Shown one piece after another: positions 1-10,731 of a stretch of DNA of 64,000 nt (position 1 is the stretch's first letter; each line of letters begins with the position of its first letter). The notes below the pieces were generated by a model that was given only the letters and a program-made list of their open reading frames with translations, was not told the origin of the DNA and searched no databases. The position numbers and the translations under genes are program-made. This DNA comes from Hyphomicrobiales bacterium. GTDB lineage: Bacteria; Pseudomonadota; Alphaproteobacteria; Rhizobiales; Rhizobiaceae. The stretch covers positions 1-64,000 of the forward strand of contig UBQX01000002.1 of assembly GCA_900467685.1 (NCBI GenBank), read 5' to 3'.

Positions 1-19
1 GCGGTTTGTCAGCAGTCTG

Positions 20-43
20 ACAGCCCCGAACGGGGCTGTGTTT
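20..43 (+). terminator. Rho-independent-like hairpin of the preceding gene
   Basis: A 9-bp perfect stem (ACAGCCCCG at 20-28, CGGGGCTGT at 31-39) with a 2-nt loop is followed by GTTT. It probably ends a gene lying left of the window. The U-tract is weak. Confidence 0.5.
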
Positions 44-167
44 CGTTGGCAGGGGATGTTTCGTTTCCGGCCACAATGCACCGGTAGCAACAATTTTACC
101 AATTCTCTTGGACGGAACTTAAACACTCTGCGTTATCACGAGTTCAATCTACAGGCGGAGGTTGAAC

Positions 168-1493
168 ATGCTGCGCGGCTTATTGAGCGATCGATCGGGC
201 AATTTCGGGATGATGACGGCATTGCTGCTGATCCCGATTATCGGCGTCGCGGGCCTCGCGGTCGATGTCACGAACGCACTGACCGTCAAGTCGAAGCTGC
301 AGGGAGCGGGCGACGCCGCAGCACTCGCCGCCATTGCCGGTTCGTCGCCCGGAATGCAGGCCGCATTCGCCATGCAAGGTGACGGCACGATTCCCATTGC
401 CCAGGCGGACGCAAAAGCCTTCTTCCGCGGCCAGTTGCAGAACGTCACCGGTTATACGATCGACGCCATCGACGCCAGCATCTTGAAATCCGGCAAGACC
501 ATCACTTCGGTTGTCACCTATCAGGCGTCCGTTCCAACCTATCTGTCGCAGGTGCTTGGCCGTAACATCGTCAAGGTCGCCGGTCGGGCAACCGCAACGT
601 ACGACGTGGCAACCTATCGCAGCTTCTATCTTCTTCTCGACAACACGCCGTCCATGGGGGTCGCAGCAACACCGTCGGACATCCAGAAGATGGTCAACGC
701 CACTTCGGACCAATGCGCCTTTGCCTGCCATATCGGCTACACCGATCAGTATGGCAACGTCAGCAATGAAGATCCCAACGACTACTACCATCTGGCGAGA
801 AGCAAGAACGTCAACGCGACCATCCGCATCGACGTTGTCGCCGAAGCGACGCAACAGCTGCTTCAAAACGCAATGCAGGATCGCGGCAACAATACAAGCC
901 TTTATCGGATGGGCGTTTACACGTTCGGTCAGGATGCAACAAACCCGCAGCTCTACGAAGTCGTTGCGCCGACGACCGATCTTGCAACGGCGGCAACGAC
1001 CGCAAAGAATAACGTCAAGCTGATGACGATCCCCTACCAGGGTTACAACAACGACCAGATCACGAGTTTCGACAGCGCGATAGCGCAGCTTGGATCTAAG
1101 ATGGGCTTCGCAGGCGACGGCAACAGCCCGGCTACGCCGCAGAAGATCCTCTTCATGGTCTCGGACGGTGTTGGCGATAGCAGCAAGCCGACAACATGCA
1201 CAAAGCCCCTTGCCGGCAGCACACGCTGCCAGGAGCCGATCGATACCCGAGCATGCGATGCCCTGAAGAAGCAGGGATACACCGTCGCCATCCTCTATAC
1301 GACTTATCTCCCGCTCCCGACGAACGGCTGGTACAATGACTGGATCTCGCCCTTCCAGACAGAGATCGGAACGCGGATGAAAGCCTGCGCCTCGCCGGGG
1401 CTCTACTTCGAAGTCAGCCCGACCCAGGGTATTTCGGATGCGATGACGGCGCTGTTCAAGAAGATCGTCGCCATGCCGCGGCTCACCGGCTGA
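168..1493 (+). CDS. TadG-like Flp pilus assembly protein with vWA domain
   Basis: The N-terminus carries the TadE/TadG-type anchor: a short basic stretch (RSGNFG), one hydrophobic segment at about residues 14-32, then KLQGAGDAAALAA, as in Tad pilus minor pseudopilins. From about residue 150 a von Willebrand A fold starts at FYLLLDNTPSMG, a MIDAS-like D-x-T-x-S; several later cysteines may form disulfides. Such proteins sit in the inner membrane with the vWA domain outside and support Flp/Tad pili or envelope functions. No other tad gene is in the window, so it is an orphan TadG paralogue. ATG 168 is chosen over the TTG at 162 because GGAGG lies 6 nt upstream of it. The family call is firm; the exact role is not. 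Confidence 0.8.
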   Translation: MLRGLLSDRSGNFGMMTALLLIPIIGVAGLAVDVTNALTVKSKLQGAGDAAALAAIAGSSPGMQAAFAMQGDGTIPIAQADAKAFFRGQLQNVTGYTIDAIDASILKSGKTITSVVTYQASVPTYLSQVLGRNIVKVAGRATATYDVATYRSFYLLLDNTPSMGVAATPSDIQKMVNATSDQCAFACHIGYTDQYGNVSNEDPNDYYHLARSKNVNATIRIDVVAEATQQLLQNAMQDRGNNTSLYRMGVYTFGQDATNPQLYEVVAPTTDLATAATTAKNNVKLMTIPYQGYNNDQITSFDSAIAQLGSKMGFAGDGNSPATPQKILFMVSDGVGDSSKPTTCTKPLAGSTRCQEPIDTRACDALKKQGYTVAILYTTYLPLPTNGWYNDWISPFQTEIGTRMKACASPGLYFEVSPTQGISDAMTALFKKIVAMPRLTG

Positions 1494-1604
1494 TCGAGGC
1501 GAACTTGAAGCGACCAATCGTGGATGGCGGCTCAAGCCGCCTTCCTAGCTTTCAGCCGCGCAGATATACCTGCGTGAAACCTTGAGACAGAACGGCAGGC
1601 GGAC

Positions 1605-2198
1605 ATGGACAAGCTTCCCCCCAACGGCGCTGAAATCTTCATCCATGTCCGCGTGATCATCGGCATGATCCTGGGGTTGAGCCTCGCCCGCATGATCAAT
1701 GGTCTCACCCGGTTTATCCAGCATCCGACAAGTTACAAGACGGATGCCGTGCACATGACCTGGGCCGCCTATGTGCTGATCTCGATCCCGCATTTCTGGT
1801 GGTTCGAGTTCAACCTGCGCCATATCGAGCACTGGAACTTCGGCATCTATGCCTATCTTCTGACCTATGCCGCGCTCTTCGCCGCCATCTCCGCGCTGCT
1901 CTTTCCCGACCAGATCAACGAGTACAAGGGCTATTCCGACTACTTCGTTTCGCGCAGGCGCTGGTTCTATGCCCTGCTCATTCTCCTCAAGCTGGCCGAT
2001 ATTGGCGACACTGTGCTGAAGGGAACCGAATATTATGCGAGCCTCGGCCAGGCCTACGATGCGCAGCAGGTCGTGGTCATTGTCGCCGCGCTTGCCGGCT
2101 GCTTCATCCGGTCGCGCATCTATCACATGGTCTTTGCCGTCTTCGCCATGTTCGATCTCGTCGGCTGGATCGCCGGCACCTATTTCCTGCCGACATGA
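1605..2198 (+). CDS. Hypothetical multi-pass membrane protein
   Basis: A 197-residue protein with about five or six hydrophobic segments (roughly residues 10-28, 48-66, 83-103, 122-140, 150-165, 172-193). It is rich in aromatic residues (HFWWFEF) with few charges outside the loops. I recognise no named family. It stands alone between the TadG-like gene and a MarR regulator on the same strand, 111 bp after one and 91 bp before the other. GGCAGGCGGAC precedes the ATG and serves as a ribosome site. Codon use matches the core genes, so it is probably a native inner-membrane protein of unknown role. Confidence 0.6.
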   Translation: MDKLPPNGAEIFIHVRVIIGMILGLSLARMINGLTRFIQHPTSYKTDAVHMTWAAYVLISIPHFWWFEFNLRHIEHWNFGIYAYLLTYAALFAAISALLFPDQINEYKGYSDYFVSRRRWFYALLILLKLADIGDTVLKGTEYYASLGQAYDAQQVVVIVAALAGCFIRSRIYHMVFAVFAMFDLVGWIAGTYFLPT

Positions 2199-2289
2199 TC
2201 CCGTCGGCATTGCCTGCTACTTGTCTTGCCACAACCCTCAAATCACCCCATCATGAGATGGATGAATAGTGCAGTCGCGAGATTATTAG

Positions 2290-2775
2290 ATGAATGAACG
2301 AAATTCTCCGAATAAGGATCGCCCCGATCTGCACCAGCATATCCTGCAGCTGATTGGCCAGTGGCAGGATGCAACGCAGGCTTTCGATGAGGCCATTGGC
2401 AACAAGCTGGGCCTGATCACCGCCGAACATCGCTGCCTGAAGGCCTTGCTGGATGGTCCCAAGACCGCCGGCGTTCTCGCCCAGGCGTCCGGTCTCACGC
2501 CCGCCGCCGCGACCTCCATGATCGACCGGCTCGAGAAGCGCGGCTTCGTCGAACGCCAGCGCGACGGCGCGGACCGGCGCAAGGTTCTTGTCGCCATGAC
2601 AACGCCGGCCGCAGAGACACTCGCCAAATTCTACCGGCCGATGGCGGAGGATGCATCCGCCATGCTCGCCAATTTTGCCCCCGGTGACCTTTCCATCATC
2701 GAAAATTTCGTCGAAGCCGCGCTTTCTCTTCAGCAGGCACATGTCGAGCGTACGGCGGGCGAGTCCCTGGCCTGA
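2290..2775 (+). CDS. MarR-family transcriptional regulator
   Basis: A 161-residue winged-helix regulator. The helix-turn-helix (AGVLAQASGLTPAAATSMIDRLEKRGFV, about residues 56-83) is followed by the wing ERQRDGADRRKVLVAM, the DxRR signature of the MarR family. Flanking helices would form the dimer interface. It is followed after 79 bp by the TspO gene on the same strand, so a two-gene unit or regulation of tspO is possible, though no operator palindrome was identified. The ligand cannot be told from sequence. Confidence 0.85.
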   Translation: MNERNSPNKDRPDLHQHILQLIGQWQDATQAFDEAIGNKLGLITAEHRCLKALLDGPKTAGVLAQASGLTPAAATSMIDRLEKRGFVERQRDGADRRKVLVAMTTPAAETLAKFYRPMAEDASAMLANFAPGDLSIIENFVEAALSLQQAHVERTAGESLA

Positions 2776-2854
2776 GCGGCTTTTCGCGGGTTCATACACC
2801 ATGCGATGAACCTTTTGCCCTGCCCGCGCGTATTGCATGCAGAAGGAGATCACG

Positions 2855-3331
2855 ATGACCCCTGCCCGCAGCTCGCTCAATCCCATCCTCGTCCATGTCC
2901 TGGCCATCGTCGTGGTGATTGCCGTCGGCTCCGGAATAGGCACGACCATCGGCCCTGACGAGTGGTTCAGGTCGATTGAAAAGCCGGTCTTCAATCCGCC
3001 ATCCTGGGTGTTTGCGCCGGTATGGACCATTCTCTACGTCTTCATCGCCATCGCCTTTGCCCGCACACTGCTGCGCGATCCGAAGGGTCCGGCCATGCAG
3101 GTCTGGATCGTCCAGATGCTGCTCAACTGGAGCTGGACGCCCCTGTGGTTCGGGCTTCACATGATGTGGGGCGCCTTCGCCGTTATCGTCGCGCTGTGGA
3201 TCTCGATCCTGACTTTCATCGTACTGACCAGAAAAACCGATCCGGTCTCCGCACTCCTGTTCGTGCCGTATCTCGCGTGGGTCTCGTTTGCGGCGGTCCT
3301 CAACGGAACCATCGCCGCCATGAATAGCTGA
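2855..3331 (+). CDS. tspO: TspO/MBR family tryptophan-rich sensory protein
   Basis: A 158-residue, five-helix membrane protein with the tryptophan-rich pattern of TspO/peripheral benzodiazepine receptor homologues: PSWVFAPVWTILY in the second helix and NWSWTPLWFGLHMMWGAF in the third to fourth. Bacterial TspO binds porphyrins in the outer membrane (Rhodobacter) or cell membrane and modulates tetrapyrrole and stress responses. The start at ATG 2855 is chosen over 2837 because GGAG sits 6 nt upstream of 2855. It lies directly downstream of a MarR gene. The length is normal for the family. Confidence 0.9.
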   Translation: MTPARSSLNPILVHVLAIVVVIAVGSGIGTTIGPDEWFRSIEKPVFNPPSWVFAPVWTILYVFIAIAFARTLLRDPKGPAMQVWIVQMLLNWSWTPLWFGLHMMWGAFAVIVALWISILTFIVLTRKTDPVSALLFVPYLAWVSFAAVLNGTIAAMNS

Positions 3332-3383
3332 ACACCGGATGCCGGCCCTGTGCATTTTCCCGCGAGTCTGATTTAGTCGCGCA

Positions 3384-5102
3384 ATGCAACAGGATACGGG
3401 TTGGACGATGAGCGAACTGGAACGCCGGATAGATCAGGGAACCGGACGCGAACCGGCAGACATTGTCCTCAGGAACGGACGTTTCTTCGATCTCGTCACG
3501 GGCGAACTCGTTGCCTCCGATATCGCGATCTGTGGCGACACCATCGTCGGCACCTGCGGCAACTACGATGCAAAACGCGAGATCGACATCACCGGCAGGA
3601 TTGTCGTACCGGGCTTCATCGACACGCATCTGCACATCGAATCCTCCCTCGTCACGCCGCACGAGTTCGACCGATGCGTCCTGCCCTATGGCGTAACGAC
3701 GGTCATCTGCGACCCGCACGAGATCGCCAATGTGCTGGGAACGGAAGGCATCGAATTCTTTCTGGCGTCAGCGCTCGAAACCATCATGGACATCCGCGTT
3801 CAGCTCTCCTCCTGCGTGCCCGCCACCCATCTGGAGACAGCCGGCGCCGACCTGCCCATTGAAAAGCTGCTGCCTTACCGAAATCATCCGAAAGTCATCG
3901 GTCTGGCCGAGTTCATGAACTTCCCCGGCGTGGTCCACAAGGACCCGGTCTGCATGGCCAAGCTCGAGGCATTTCAGGGCCAGCATATCGATGGTCACGC
4001 TCCCCTCCTCTCCGGCAACGATCTGAACGGCTATCTCTCGGCCGGCATCCGCACCGACCACGAGTGCACCAGTGCCGAGGAGGCGATGGAGAAAATCCGC
4101 AAGGGCATGCATATTCTTGTCCGCGAGGGATCGGTCTCGAAGGACCTGCATGCGCTGATGCCGATCCTGACCGAGCGGCTCTCGCCATTCCTGGCGCTCT
4201 GCACCGATGACCGCAACCCGCTCGACATCGCCGAGCAGGGCCACCTCGACTATCTGATCCGGACGGCGATTGCGCACGGCGTCGAGCCGCTGGCGATCTA
4301 CCGCGCCGCCTCGATCTCGGCCGCGCGCGCCTTCGGCCTGCGCGATCGCGGCCTCATCGCACCCGGCTGGCGTGCAGACCTCGTCATCATCGACAGTCTG
4401 GAAAGCTGCAAGGCCGAAACCGTCTTCGCCGCCGGCCGCGAAGTGACCGACGCGCTGTTTGCCACAAGAAAGCCGGTCGCGCCGGTGGGCCTCGCCAGCG
4501 TCAAGGCGCGCACCGTCAAGGCTGCCGATTTCGGCATTCCCGCCCGCGAAGACGAGACCTCCGTCATCGGCGTCCTGCCCGGCAAGATCATAACGGAACA
4601 TCGGCGTTTCCGCATGCCCGTGGACGGCAACCAGACGACCGTCGATTTCGAGCGTGACATCCTGAAGGTCGCCGTCATCGAGCGGCACGGCAAGAACGGC
4701 AACCATGCCAACGGCTTCGTCCAGGGCTTCGGGCTCAAGAAGGGTGCCATCGCCTCGACGGTCGGGCATGACAGTCACAATATCTGCGTCGTTGGCGCCA
4801 ATGACGAGGACATGGCCATCGCCGCAAACCGTCTCTCCGACATCAACGGCGGCTTTGTCGTGGTGGAGGATGGCAAGGTGACGGGCGAGATCGCGCTACC
4901 CGTCGCCGGCCTCATGAGCCTCGAACCCTATGAGGAGGTGCGAGACACGCTGCACCACCTGCGTCAGGCGGCGTTTGCGCTGGGCGCGACACTGGAAGAG
5001 CCCTTCCTGCAACTCGCATTCCTGCCCCTGCCGGTGATCCCGCACCTGAAGATATCGGATCGCGGTCTTGTCGATGTCGACAAGTTCATGCTGATCGGAT
5101 GA
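3384..5102 (+). CDS. ade: Adenine deaminase
   Basis: Amidohydrolase-superfamily enzyme that deaminates adenine to hypoxanthine in purine salvage. Metal-binding and family motifs are present: DTHLHIESS near residue 75, [28 protein letters not shown] and CTDDR, plus the C-terminal [11 protein letters not shown] typical of Ade. Length (572 aa) fits. The last 17 bp overlap the 3' end of the opposite-strand histidine kinase. An ATG at 3408 is an alternative start that would drop eight residues; neither start has a strong ribosome site. Purine context is weak nearby, although a ureidoglycine aminohydrolase lies at 48.5 kb and purA at the window's end. Confidence 0.92.
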   Translation: MQQDTGWTMSELERRIDQGTGREPADIVLRNGRFFDLVTGELVASDIAICGDTIVGTCGNYDAKREIDITGRIVVPGFIDTHLHIESSLVTPHEFDRCVLPYGVTTVICDPHEIANVLGTEGIEFFLASALETIMDIRVQLSSCVPATHLETAGADLPIEKLLPYRNHPKVIGLAEFMNFPGVVHKDPVCMAKLEAFQGQHIDGHAPLLSGNDLNGYLSAGIRTDHECTSAEEAMEKIRKGMHILVREGSVSKDLHALMPILTERLSPFLALCTDDRNPLDIAEQGHLDYLIRTAIAHGVEPLAIYRAASISAARAFGLRDRGLIAPGWRADLVIIDSLESCKAETVFAAGREVTDALFATRKPVAPVGLASVKARTVKAADFGIPAREDETSVIGVLPGKIITEHRRFRMPVDGNQTTVDFERDILKVAVIERHGKNGNHANGFVQGFGLKKGAIASTVGHDSHNICVVGANDEDMAIAANRLSDINGGFVVVEDGKVTGEIALPVAGLMSLEPYEEVRDTLHHLRQAAFALGATLEEPFLQLAFLPLPVIPHLKISDRGLVDVDKFMLIG

Positions 5103-8100
5103 AGTCATCCGTGATCCTGGCCTCACCCGCCACGAGCGAGCGCCACACATCGATCTTGGCGGCCAGAAGCTCCGGGCTGAACGGCTTCGGCAGATAGTCG
5201 TCCATATCCGCGTCCAGGCACGCGTTGCGATCATGATCCATCGTCTTGGCGGTGATCGCAATAATCGGGGTACGGCTGCGGCCTTGGCTTGTCTCTTCGG
5301 CGCGGATTGCCGCCGTTGCCTCGTAACCGTTCAGGCGCGGCATCAGAATATCCATGATGACGATTTCCGGCTTGTGATCCTTCCAGAAACGCACTGCCTC
5401 TTCCCCATCGCGGGCGATACGGAAATTCAGCCCCAGACCACTGAGGATCTGCTCGCAGGCAAGCGCGCTGACCTCATTATCCTCGGCAACCAGAACGTCA
5501 ATGGTTTCGGGCGCACGAGGCCCATTCTGCGAAGAATGTTCCCCAGCCAGCGGCCCCGCGTCAAGGCGAACGCCACCGCGCCGCCGTGCCGCCATGACAT
5601 CGCAGAGGGAGCCCAGAAGAAGGGAGCTGCGCACCGGCCGCTGGAGCTGGGCCTCGGCCGCGATCTCTGCCGCTCCCTGAAGGCTGTCGGACAGAACCGG
5701 CGTCATCAAGACAACGGAAATGTCCGCAAAGCGCAGGTCGCCCCGCACCCGCTCGACCAGTTTGCGCGCGCCGCGCCGTGTCAGCGTGCTGCTGATGACA
5801 ATGACATCGAGGATCAGCCCGGCGGCATGCGCCGCTTCCAGGATTGCCCAGGCCTCGTCCTCGCTCTCGACCGCCGTCGCGTCGAACTGCCATCCGTCCA
5901 GCAACGCGGCGATTGAACGGCGCGAAACCGCGATCTCGTCAACAACCAGCACCCGAGCGCCGTTCGCCAACAGGACCTCATTCTCCTCGTTCGAGGTCTC
6001 GGTGCATTTCAGCGGCAGCGCAACGCGGAACGTACTGCCACGACCGATCTCGCTATCCAGCTCGATCGTCCCGCCGAAAAGCTTGACGAGGCCGACATTG
6101 GTCGGGAGGCCGATACCCAGGCCCTGCATGTGCCCGGCTCGTGCAGCACCCGAGCCCTTGGAGGCCTCGAAGATCGTGGGTTGTTGGTCGCGCGCGATCC
6201 CGCAACCCGTATCCTCGACCTCAAGGGTCAGCACGCGCTTTCCGTCGACGCGCGGCGTGGCCGAAACACGGATCTCGACGTGACCGCGGTCTGTAAACCG
6301 GATGGCGTTGGAGACCAGATTGAACACGATCTGGCGGAAGCGCAACGGATCGCCGAAGGCGCGCTTGGGCAGATCGGTCATCGGCGTGACGACGATCGCG
6401 AGGTTCTTTTCCTCCGCCTTCGCAGCGAGGATCGTCGCCGTATCCTCGACGGATTCCAGCGGGTTGAAATAGCTCGGTTGCAGCTCGAACTGGCCGGATT
6501 CAAGCTTGGAGAAATCAAGAATGTCGTTGATGACGGTCATGAGCGACTTGGCCGACTTGGTGATCGCGTTCACATAGGTCTTCTGGCGCGTGTCGAGATC
6601 GGAGCGCGACAAAAGCTCCGCCATGCTGAGAACGCCGTTCATCGGCGTGCGGAACTCGTGGCTGACGGTCGCCAGGAAGTCCGACTTGGCGCGGTCAGCC
6701 TTGGCGGCGCGGCGCAGAAGGCGTTCAAGATCCTCCTGCCGCTGGCGCAATTCGGTGACGTCGGTAAACATCCCGATGGCACCATCTTCCGTCGGCTTCA
6801 CTTCGAGGCGCACCCAGCGCGTCCCGGCCACGCAGAAGGTGACATCGCTGGGAAGACGAGCCTCCGCCTCCCGGCGCAGTTTGTCCAGAAAGGCAGCGGA
6901 GTCGGCTCCGAAATCACCCCGTGCGTTGCAATACGCAAAGATGTGCTCCCATCCGCCGCCGACCTGGATCAGGCCATCGGGCAGTTCCAGCAGCCGCTCA
7001 ACCGCGCCGTTGCACATGAGCACGGTGCCGTTGGAGGAGATCATCAGAAGTCCCTGCGCCATGCTGACCAGGGCGCGGTCCATCAGCGCTCCCGTTTCGG
7101 CAAGCTTCGCGCGGGCTTCGTTGATGGCAAGGTCCTGGCGGCGAAGCTCCGTAATGTCGTTATAGGTAAGGACGATCCGTCCGCCCGAAATCTGGCTTCC
7201 CTGAATGAGGAAAACCTCGCCTGCCGCCGTGGTGAATTCGCGAAGCGGCAATTCACCCGATTTCAGCAGCGCACTCCATTTTCGCTTGGCGGCCTCCAGC
7301 TGCTCGGATGTCAGATCGAAGAAGCCGTGGCTGACGCTCCTGACCATCATTTCGATGAAGTCGTGACCAACCAGGCCGGCCAGCTCCGTGTTCTGCCACC
7401 TGCGCAGGACATTCTCGTTGGCAAGTTCTACCACCAGATCGTCCTGCCGGATCACGATCACACCGGTGTCGATGCTGTTCATGATGTCGGAGAGCTGCTG
7501 CCAGGCCGTTTCGGCATGGTTGCGAGCCTGCTCAAGCTCGATCTCGCGCTGTCTGAGCGGCGTCATGTCGAGGAGCGACCCGACAACATAGCGCCGGCCA
7601 TCCGGCATGGTCGCGCGACTGATATGCGACAGAATGTTGGCAGCCTGATCCGCGCGATGCTCCATGACGGTCTCGCGCACCGAAACTTCGCCAGTCGCCA
7701 GGACCCGGTCGTTTTCCTCGATATAGCTGGCGGCATCGTCCCCGAAGACGGTGGATTCATCGCCGCCGATCGCCGGTAGCTGCCGGGACTCCAGAAGCTT
7801 GCGCTCCACCTCATTGGCATAGATCATGACGTGATTTTCATCACGCACGAAAACAGGAACGGGCAGCGCATCCAGCATCGCCTTGTAGAGGCTGACCTCA
7901 TCGCGCTGCTTGATCAGTAGCGCCTCTCGCTCCTTGCTGTCGGTGATGTCAAGACGCAGGCCGACGACATAGCCGTTCTCAAGCCGGCGATTGACGACCC
8001 GGACCCATCGGCCGTTTCCCAACAGATAGGTGTTTTCGTAATAGGCATCACGATACACGTCGAGGCGCGCGGCCACCCAGGCTTCGCATGCACCCGCGTC

Positions 8101-8757
8101 GCAAGGATCAACCTCCTGGTCGAGCCCGCGACCGATTCCGCGCGTGAGAATATCGCCAAGCCGTTCGCCGTTGCGGATCGATCCCATGAAGGGACGATAG
8201 AGTTGTTCCATCTGTCCGTTGACGAAAGCGACGCGCATGTCCGGGTCAAGAATCAGGATACCGGCATCGATATGCGAGAGCGCCTTCTTCAGCACGGACA
8301 GGAAAGCCGTCTCTGAGTCTTCTCCCAGTGATGACGGAGCCTGCGGCGTCTCACCGGCCCTCTCGTCAATGTCCCACCAGGAAGCCGGCGGCACGGCGAC
8401 GACGGGCGGCGCAGGCTCGAGGTGCTCGTAGATGAAGATACCGCCGGTCTCACTGACGAATTGCTCGATCTTCAGGCGCTGGGGCCTGCCGACCGCACCG
8501 ACGGTGAGAACGATGTCGGCCTCGGTGCCGAACACGACCGCCTTGCGTTCCATCTCGTCGCGCAGGCCAGGCTCTGGCGGGTTCGGCAGATCGGCATCCG
8601 TTAAACCGATGAAATCGTTCGGCTGCAGGTGGTGCAGCCCGGCGAAGGCGGGACTGACTGCCACGTAGCGGAGCTCGGAGTCCTTGATGCAGGCGGGTAC
8701 ACGGGTGCGCGCCAGTCTCTGGCACGCCATCCCGAGCAGGTCCACGCCTTGCTGCAC
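5086..8757 (-). CDS. PAS-rich hybrid sensor histidine kinase/response regulator
   Basis: A 1223-residue kinase with GTG start preceded by GAGAAGGCGAA. No clear transmembrane segments are seen, so it is probably cytoplasmic. The first ~660 residues hold about four PAS-like modules (around [51 protein letters not shown]). HisKA follows with [10 protein letters not shown] (His near residue 703), then HATPase with N-box [15 protein letters not shown] and GLGIGL. Two receiver modules follow: the first ([13 protein letters not shown]) has ISS where the phospho-accepting Asp should be, while the second (VAEDNEVSA...[13 protein letters not shown], Asp near 1136) is intact. There is no HPt domain, so phosphate may pass to a separate HPt. 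It overlaps ade by 17 bp. The signal is unknown. Confidence 0.88.
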   Translation of the reverse strand: MQQGVDLLGMACQRLARTRVPACIKDSELRYVAVSPAFAGLHHLQPNDFIGLTDADLPNPPEPGLRDEMERKAVVFGTEADIVLTVGAVGRPQRLKIEQFVSETGGIFIYEHLEPAPPVVAVPPASWWDIDERAGETPQAPSSLGEDSETAFLSVLKKALSHIDAGILILDPDMRVAFVNGQMEQLYRPFMGSIRNGERLGDILTRGIGRGLDQEVDPCDAGACEAWVAARLDVYRDAYYENTYLLGNGRWVRVVNRRLENGYVVGLRLDITDSKEREALLIKQRDEVSLYKAMLDALPVPVFVRDENHVMIYANEVERKLLESRQLPAIGGDESTVFGDDAASYIEENDRVLATGEVSVRETVMEHRADQAANILSHISRATMPDGRRYVVGSLLDMTPLRQREIELEQARNHAETAWQQLSDIMNSIDTGVIVIRQDDLVVELANENVLRRWQNTELAGLVGHDFIEMMVRSVSHGFFDLTSEQLEAAKRKWSALLKSGELPLREFTTAAGEVFLIQGSQISGGRIVLTYNDITELRRQDLAINEARAKLAETGALMDRALVSMAQGLLMISSNGTVLMCNGAVERLLELPDGLIQVGGGWEHIFAYCNARGDFGADSAAFLDKLRREAEARLPSDVTFCVAGTRWVRLEVKPTEDGAIGMFTDVTELRQRQEDLERLLRRAAKADRAKSDFLATVSHEFRTPMNGVLSMAELLSRSDLDTRQKTYVNAITKSAKSLMTVINDILDFSKLESGQFELQPSYFNPLESVEDTATILAAKAEEKNLAIVVTPMTDLPKRAFGDPLRFRQIVFNLVSNAIRFTDRGHVEIRVSATPRVDGKRVLTLEVEDTGCGIARDQQPTIFEASKGSGAARAGHMQGLGIGLPTNVGLVKLFGGTIELDSEIGRGSTFRVALPLKCTETSNEENEVLLANGARVLVVDEIAVSRRSIAALLDGWQFDATAVESEDEAWAILEAAHAAGLILDVIVISSTLTRRGARKLVERVRGDLRFADISVVLMTPVLSDSLQGAAEIAAEAQLQRPVRSSLLLGSLCDVMAARRRGGVRLDAGPLAGEHSSQNGPRAPETIDVLVAEDNEVSALACEQILSGLGLNFRIARDGEEAVRFWKDHKPEIVIMDILMPRLNGYEATAAIRAEETSQGRSRTPIIAITAKTMDHDRNACLDADMDDYLPKPFSPELLAAKIDVWRSLVAGEARITDDFIRSA

Positions 8758-9192
8758 TTCGCCTTCTCCCGAATCCTATTGCACTTTCATTGCCTTAATT
8801 AGGCACATGGAGCGTTAAAGAATTGGTTAACCATCGACCGCCAGCTTTAACCAATATTAGCAATCGGCCGCCCGCATTGCTGCAATGCATCCGGATCAGG
8901 CCAGGCACTCTTGACATTCAGAGCCATTCATAAGACAAGCACGCAGCTTTCCCCTTCCGGCCGCCGCGTGAGCTGGCCGTTGCAATCGCCGACCATGGCA
9001 AGGACCTGTCGGAGCAACAGAAGGAAAAGCGCGTTGCATTGATGCCGGGTTCCACGCCGGCGGCGCTGAAAGCAAAATAACTTAACCCACAAGTTCCCAA
9101 TTCACGCGGGGTTCTTGACGCGAACGACAACCGCAGTCCGGTCATGGCGCTGCGGCCAATCGGCGTTTCGCGTCCCCGAAAGGCTGAATACA
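8758..9192. other. Divergent intergenic region with a short coding-like frame
   Basis: This 435-bp gap separates the divergent histidine kinase and RNA helicase, so it must hold promoters for both. It is AT-rich near 8790-8870, with TGCCT/AGGCA arms at 8791-8805. From 8934 to the TAA at 9078-9080 the + strand stays open in one frame with gene-like codon use (ending ALMPGSTPAALKAK) but lacks an in-frame ATG, GTG or CTG near its beginning. It may be the tail of a decayed gene or a tiny unannotated protein. Confidence 0.4.
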
Positions 9193-10632
9193 TTGACTAA
9201 ATTTTCCGATCTCGGTCTCTCCGCCGGCACACTGCGCACGCTGGAGAGCATGGAGTTCACAACGCCGACCCCTATCCAGGTCAAGGCAATCCCGCTGGTG
9301 CTCGAGCGCCGCGACATGATCGGTCTCGCCCAGACCGGCACCGGCAAGACGGCCGCCTTCGGCCTGCCGATCATCGAACATCTCCTGAAGGACAATCAGC
9401 GTCCGGAACCCAAGGCCGTGCGCACGCTGATCCTCGCCCCGACCCGCGAACTGGTGAACCAGATCGCCGGCAACCTCCGCGCCTTCGTCAAGGACACCAA
9501 GCTTCGTATCGCGCTCGTCGTCGGCGGTGCATCGATCGGCCGCCAGGCACAACTGCTGGCCAAGGGCGTCGACATTCTCGTCGCAACGCCGGGCCGCCTG
9601 CTCGATCTCAGCAAGCGCAATGACGTGAACCTGACTGCCGTGCGCTACCTCGTCCTCGACGAAGCCGACCAGATGCTCGACCTCGGCTTCATCCACGACC
9701 TGCGCCGTATTTCGAAAATGGTTCCGAAGCGCCGCCAGACGCTGCTCTTCTCGGCCACCATGCCGAAGCAGATCGAGGAACTCGCTCAGGAATACCTGAC
9801 GGACCCGATCCGCGTCGAAGCCGCAGCCCCCGGCAAGACGGCCGACAAGATCGATCAATACATCCATTTCGTCACCGGCAAGGATCAGAAGACGCAGCTC
9901 CTGCGCCAGTCGCTGACCGACAATCCGGATGGCCGCGCCATGGTCTTCCTGAAGACCAAGCACAGCGCCGAAAAGCTTTCCAAGCATCTGGAAAACATCG
10001 GCTTTGCGGCAGCGTCCATCCATGGCAACAAGAGCCAGAGCCAGCGCGAGCGTGCGCTGAAGGCCTTCAAGGATGGCGAAATGCGCGTTCTGGTCGCGAC
10101 TGACGTTGCGGCCCGCGGCATCGACATTCCCGGCGTCACGCATGTCTACAACTACGACCTGCCGACCGTTGCAGAAGCCTATGTCCACCGCATCGGCCGC
10201 ACGGCCCGCGCCGGCAAGGAAGGCATCGCGATTGCCTTCTGCGCACCGGACGAAATCAAGATGCTCCGCGACATCGAGAAGCTGACCAAGGTTCCGCTCA
10301 CCGTTGCCAGCGGCGAGCCGCCGGCAGACACGCGCGGCGCCGGCAATCAGCCGTCGCGCGGCGCCGCCCGCCCCGCCCGCAAGCCGCACCGCAAGGGCCA
10401 GGGCCGTCCTCAGGGCGGTGAAGGCGCGGAAGCCCGCGAGCAGCAGGGCCGTCCCGCCCGCCGTCCGCATGCGGATGCCGCAGCGGGTGGCGAACGCAAG
10501 CAGGGCAATAACGGCCACCATCAGGCCGGCCGTCCGAACGGCGACCGCAACCGCAGCGACCGCCCCGGCGGCCAGAAGCGCGGCAACCGCGGCGGCAAGC
10601 CCGGCGGCTACACCCGCGCAGCCCAGGGCTGA
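9193..10632 (+). CDS. DEAD-box ATP-dependent RNA helicase
   Basis: Has all core motifs: Q motif TPTPIQ, Walker A AQTGTGKT at residues 46-53, PTRELVNQI, DEAD near 156-159, SAT, and HRIGRTARAG. After the two RecA-like domains comes a ~110-residue tail rich in Arg, Gly, Pro and Ala (repeated GRPxR and GNRGGKPGG-like stretches), as in RhlE-type helicases, likely used for RNA binding. It unwinds structured RNA in ribosome assembly or mRNA turnover. I choose TTG at 9193 (giving MTKFSDLGLS, with AAAGG about 10 nt upstream) because residues upstream of it are not family-like; a TTG at 9115 is also open. A strong terminator follows at 10673. Confidence 0.93.
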   Translation: MTKFSDLGLSAGTLRTLESMEFTTPTPIQVKAIPLVLERRDMIGLAQTGTGKTAAFGLPIIEHLLKDNQRPEPKAVRTLILAPTRELVNQIAGNLRAFVKDTKLRIALVVGGASIGRQAQLLAKGVDILVATPGRLLDLSKRNDVNLTAVRYLVLDEADQMLDLGFIHDLRRISKMVPKRRQTLLFSATMPKQIEELAQEYLTDPIRVEAAAPGKTADKIDQYIHFVTGKDQKTQLLRQSLTDNPDGRAMVFLKTKHSAEKLSKHLENIGFAAASIHGNKSQSQRERALKAFKDGEMRVLVATDVAARGIDIPGVTHVYNYDLPTVAEAYVHRIGRTARAGKEGIAIAFCAPDEIKMLRDIEKLTKVPLTVASGEPPADTRGAGNQPSRGAARPARKPHRKGQGRPQGGEGAEAREQQGRPARRPHADAAAGGERKQGNNGHHQAGRPNGDRNRSDRPGGQKRGNRGGKPGGYTRAAQG

Positions 10633-10672
10633 TCGGACCGAAACGGCGTAACGCCGATGCATTGAAAAGCAA

Positions 10673-10702
10673 AAGCCCCGGCGGATCGCTCCGCCGGGGC
10701 TT
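10673..10702. terminator. Bidirectional terminator between helicase and MCP genes
   Basis: A 13-bp perfect stem (AAGCCCCGGCGGA at 10673-10685 and TCCGCCGGGGCTT at 10690-10702) with a 4-nt loop lies between two convergent genes. An A-rich flank on the left and T-containing flank on the right allow use from either side. Confidence 0.85.
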
Positions 10703-10731
10703 CATTCATTCGGGCTGCAGTCTACGCGCCC

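Noticed and set aside
8815-8836. TTAA...TTAAC pair upstream of the hybrid kinase resembling a CtrA site
   Set aside because: The spacer is 8 bases rather than the 7 required, so it was not called.
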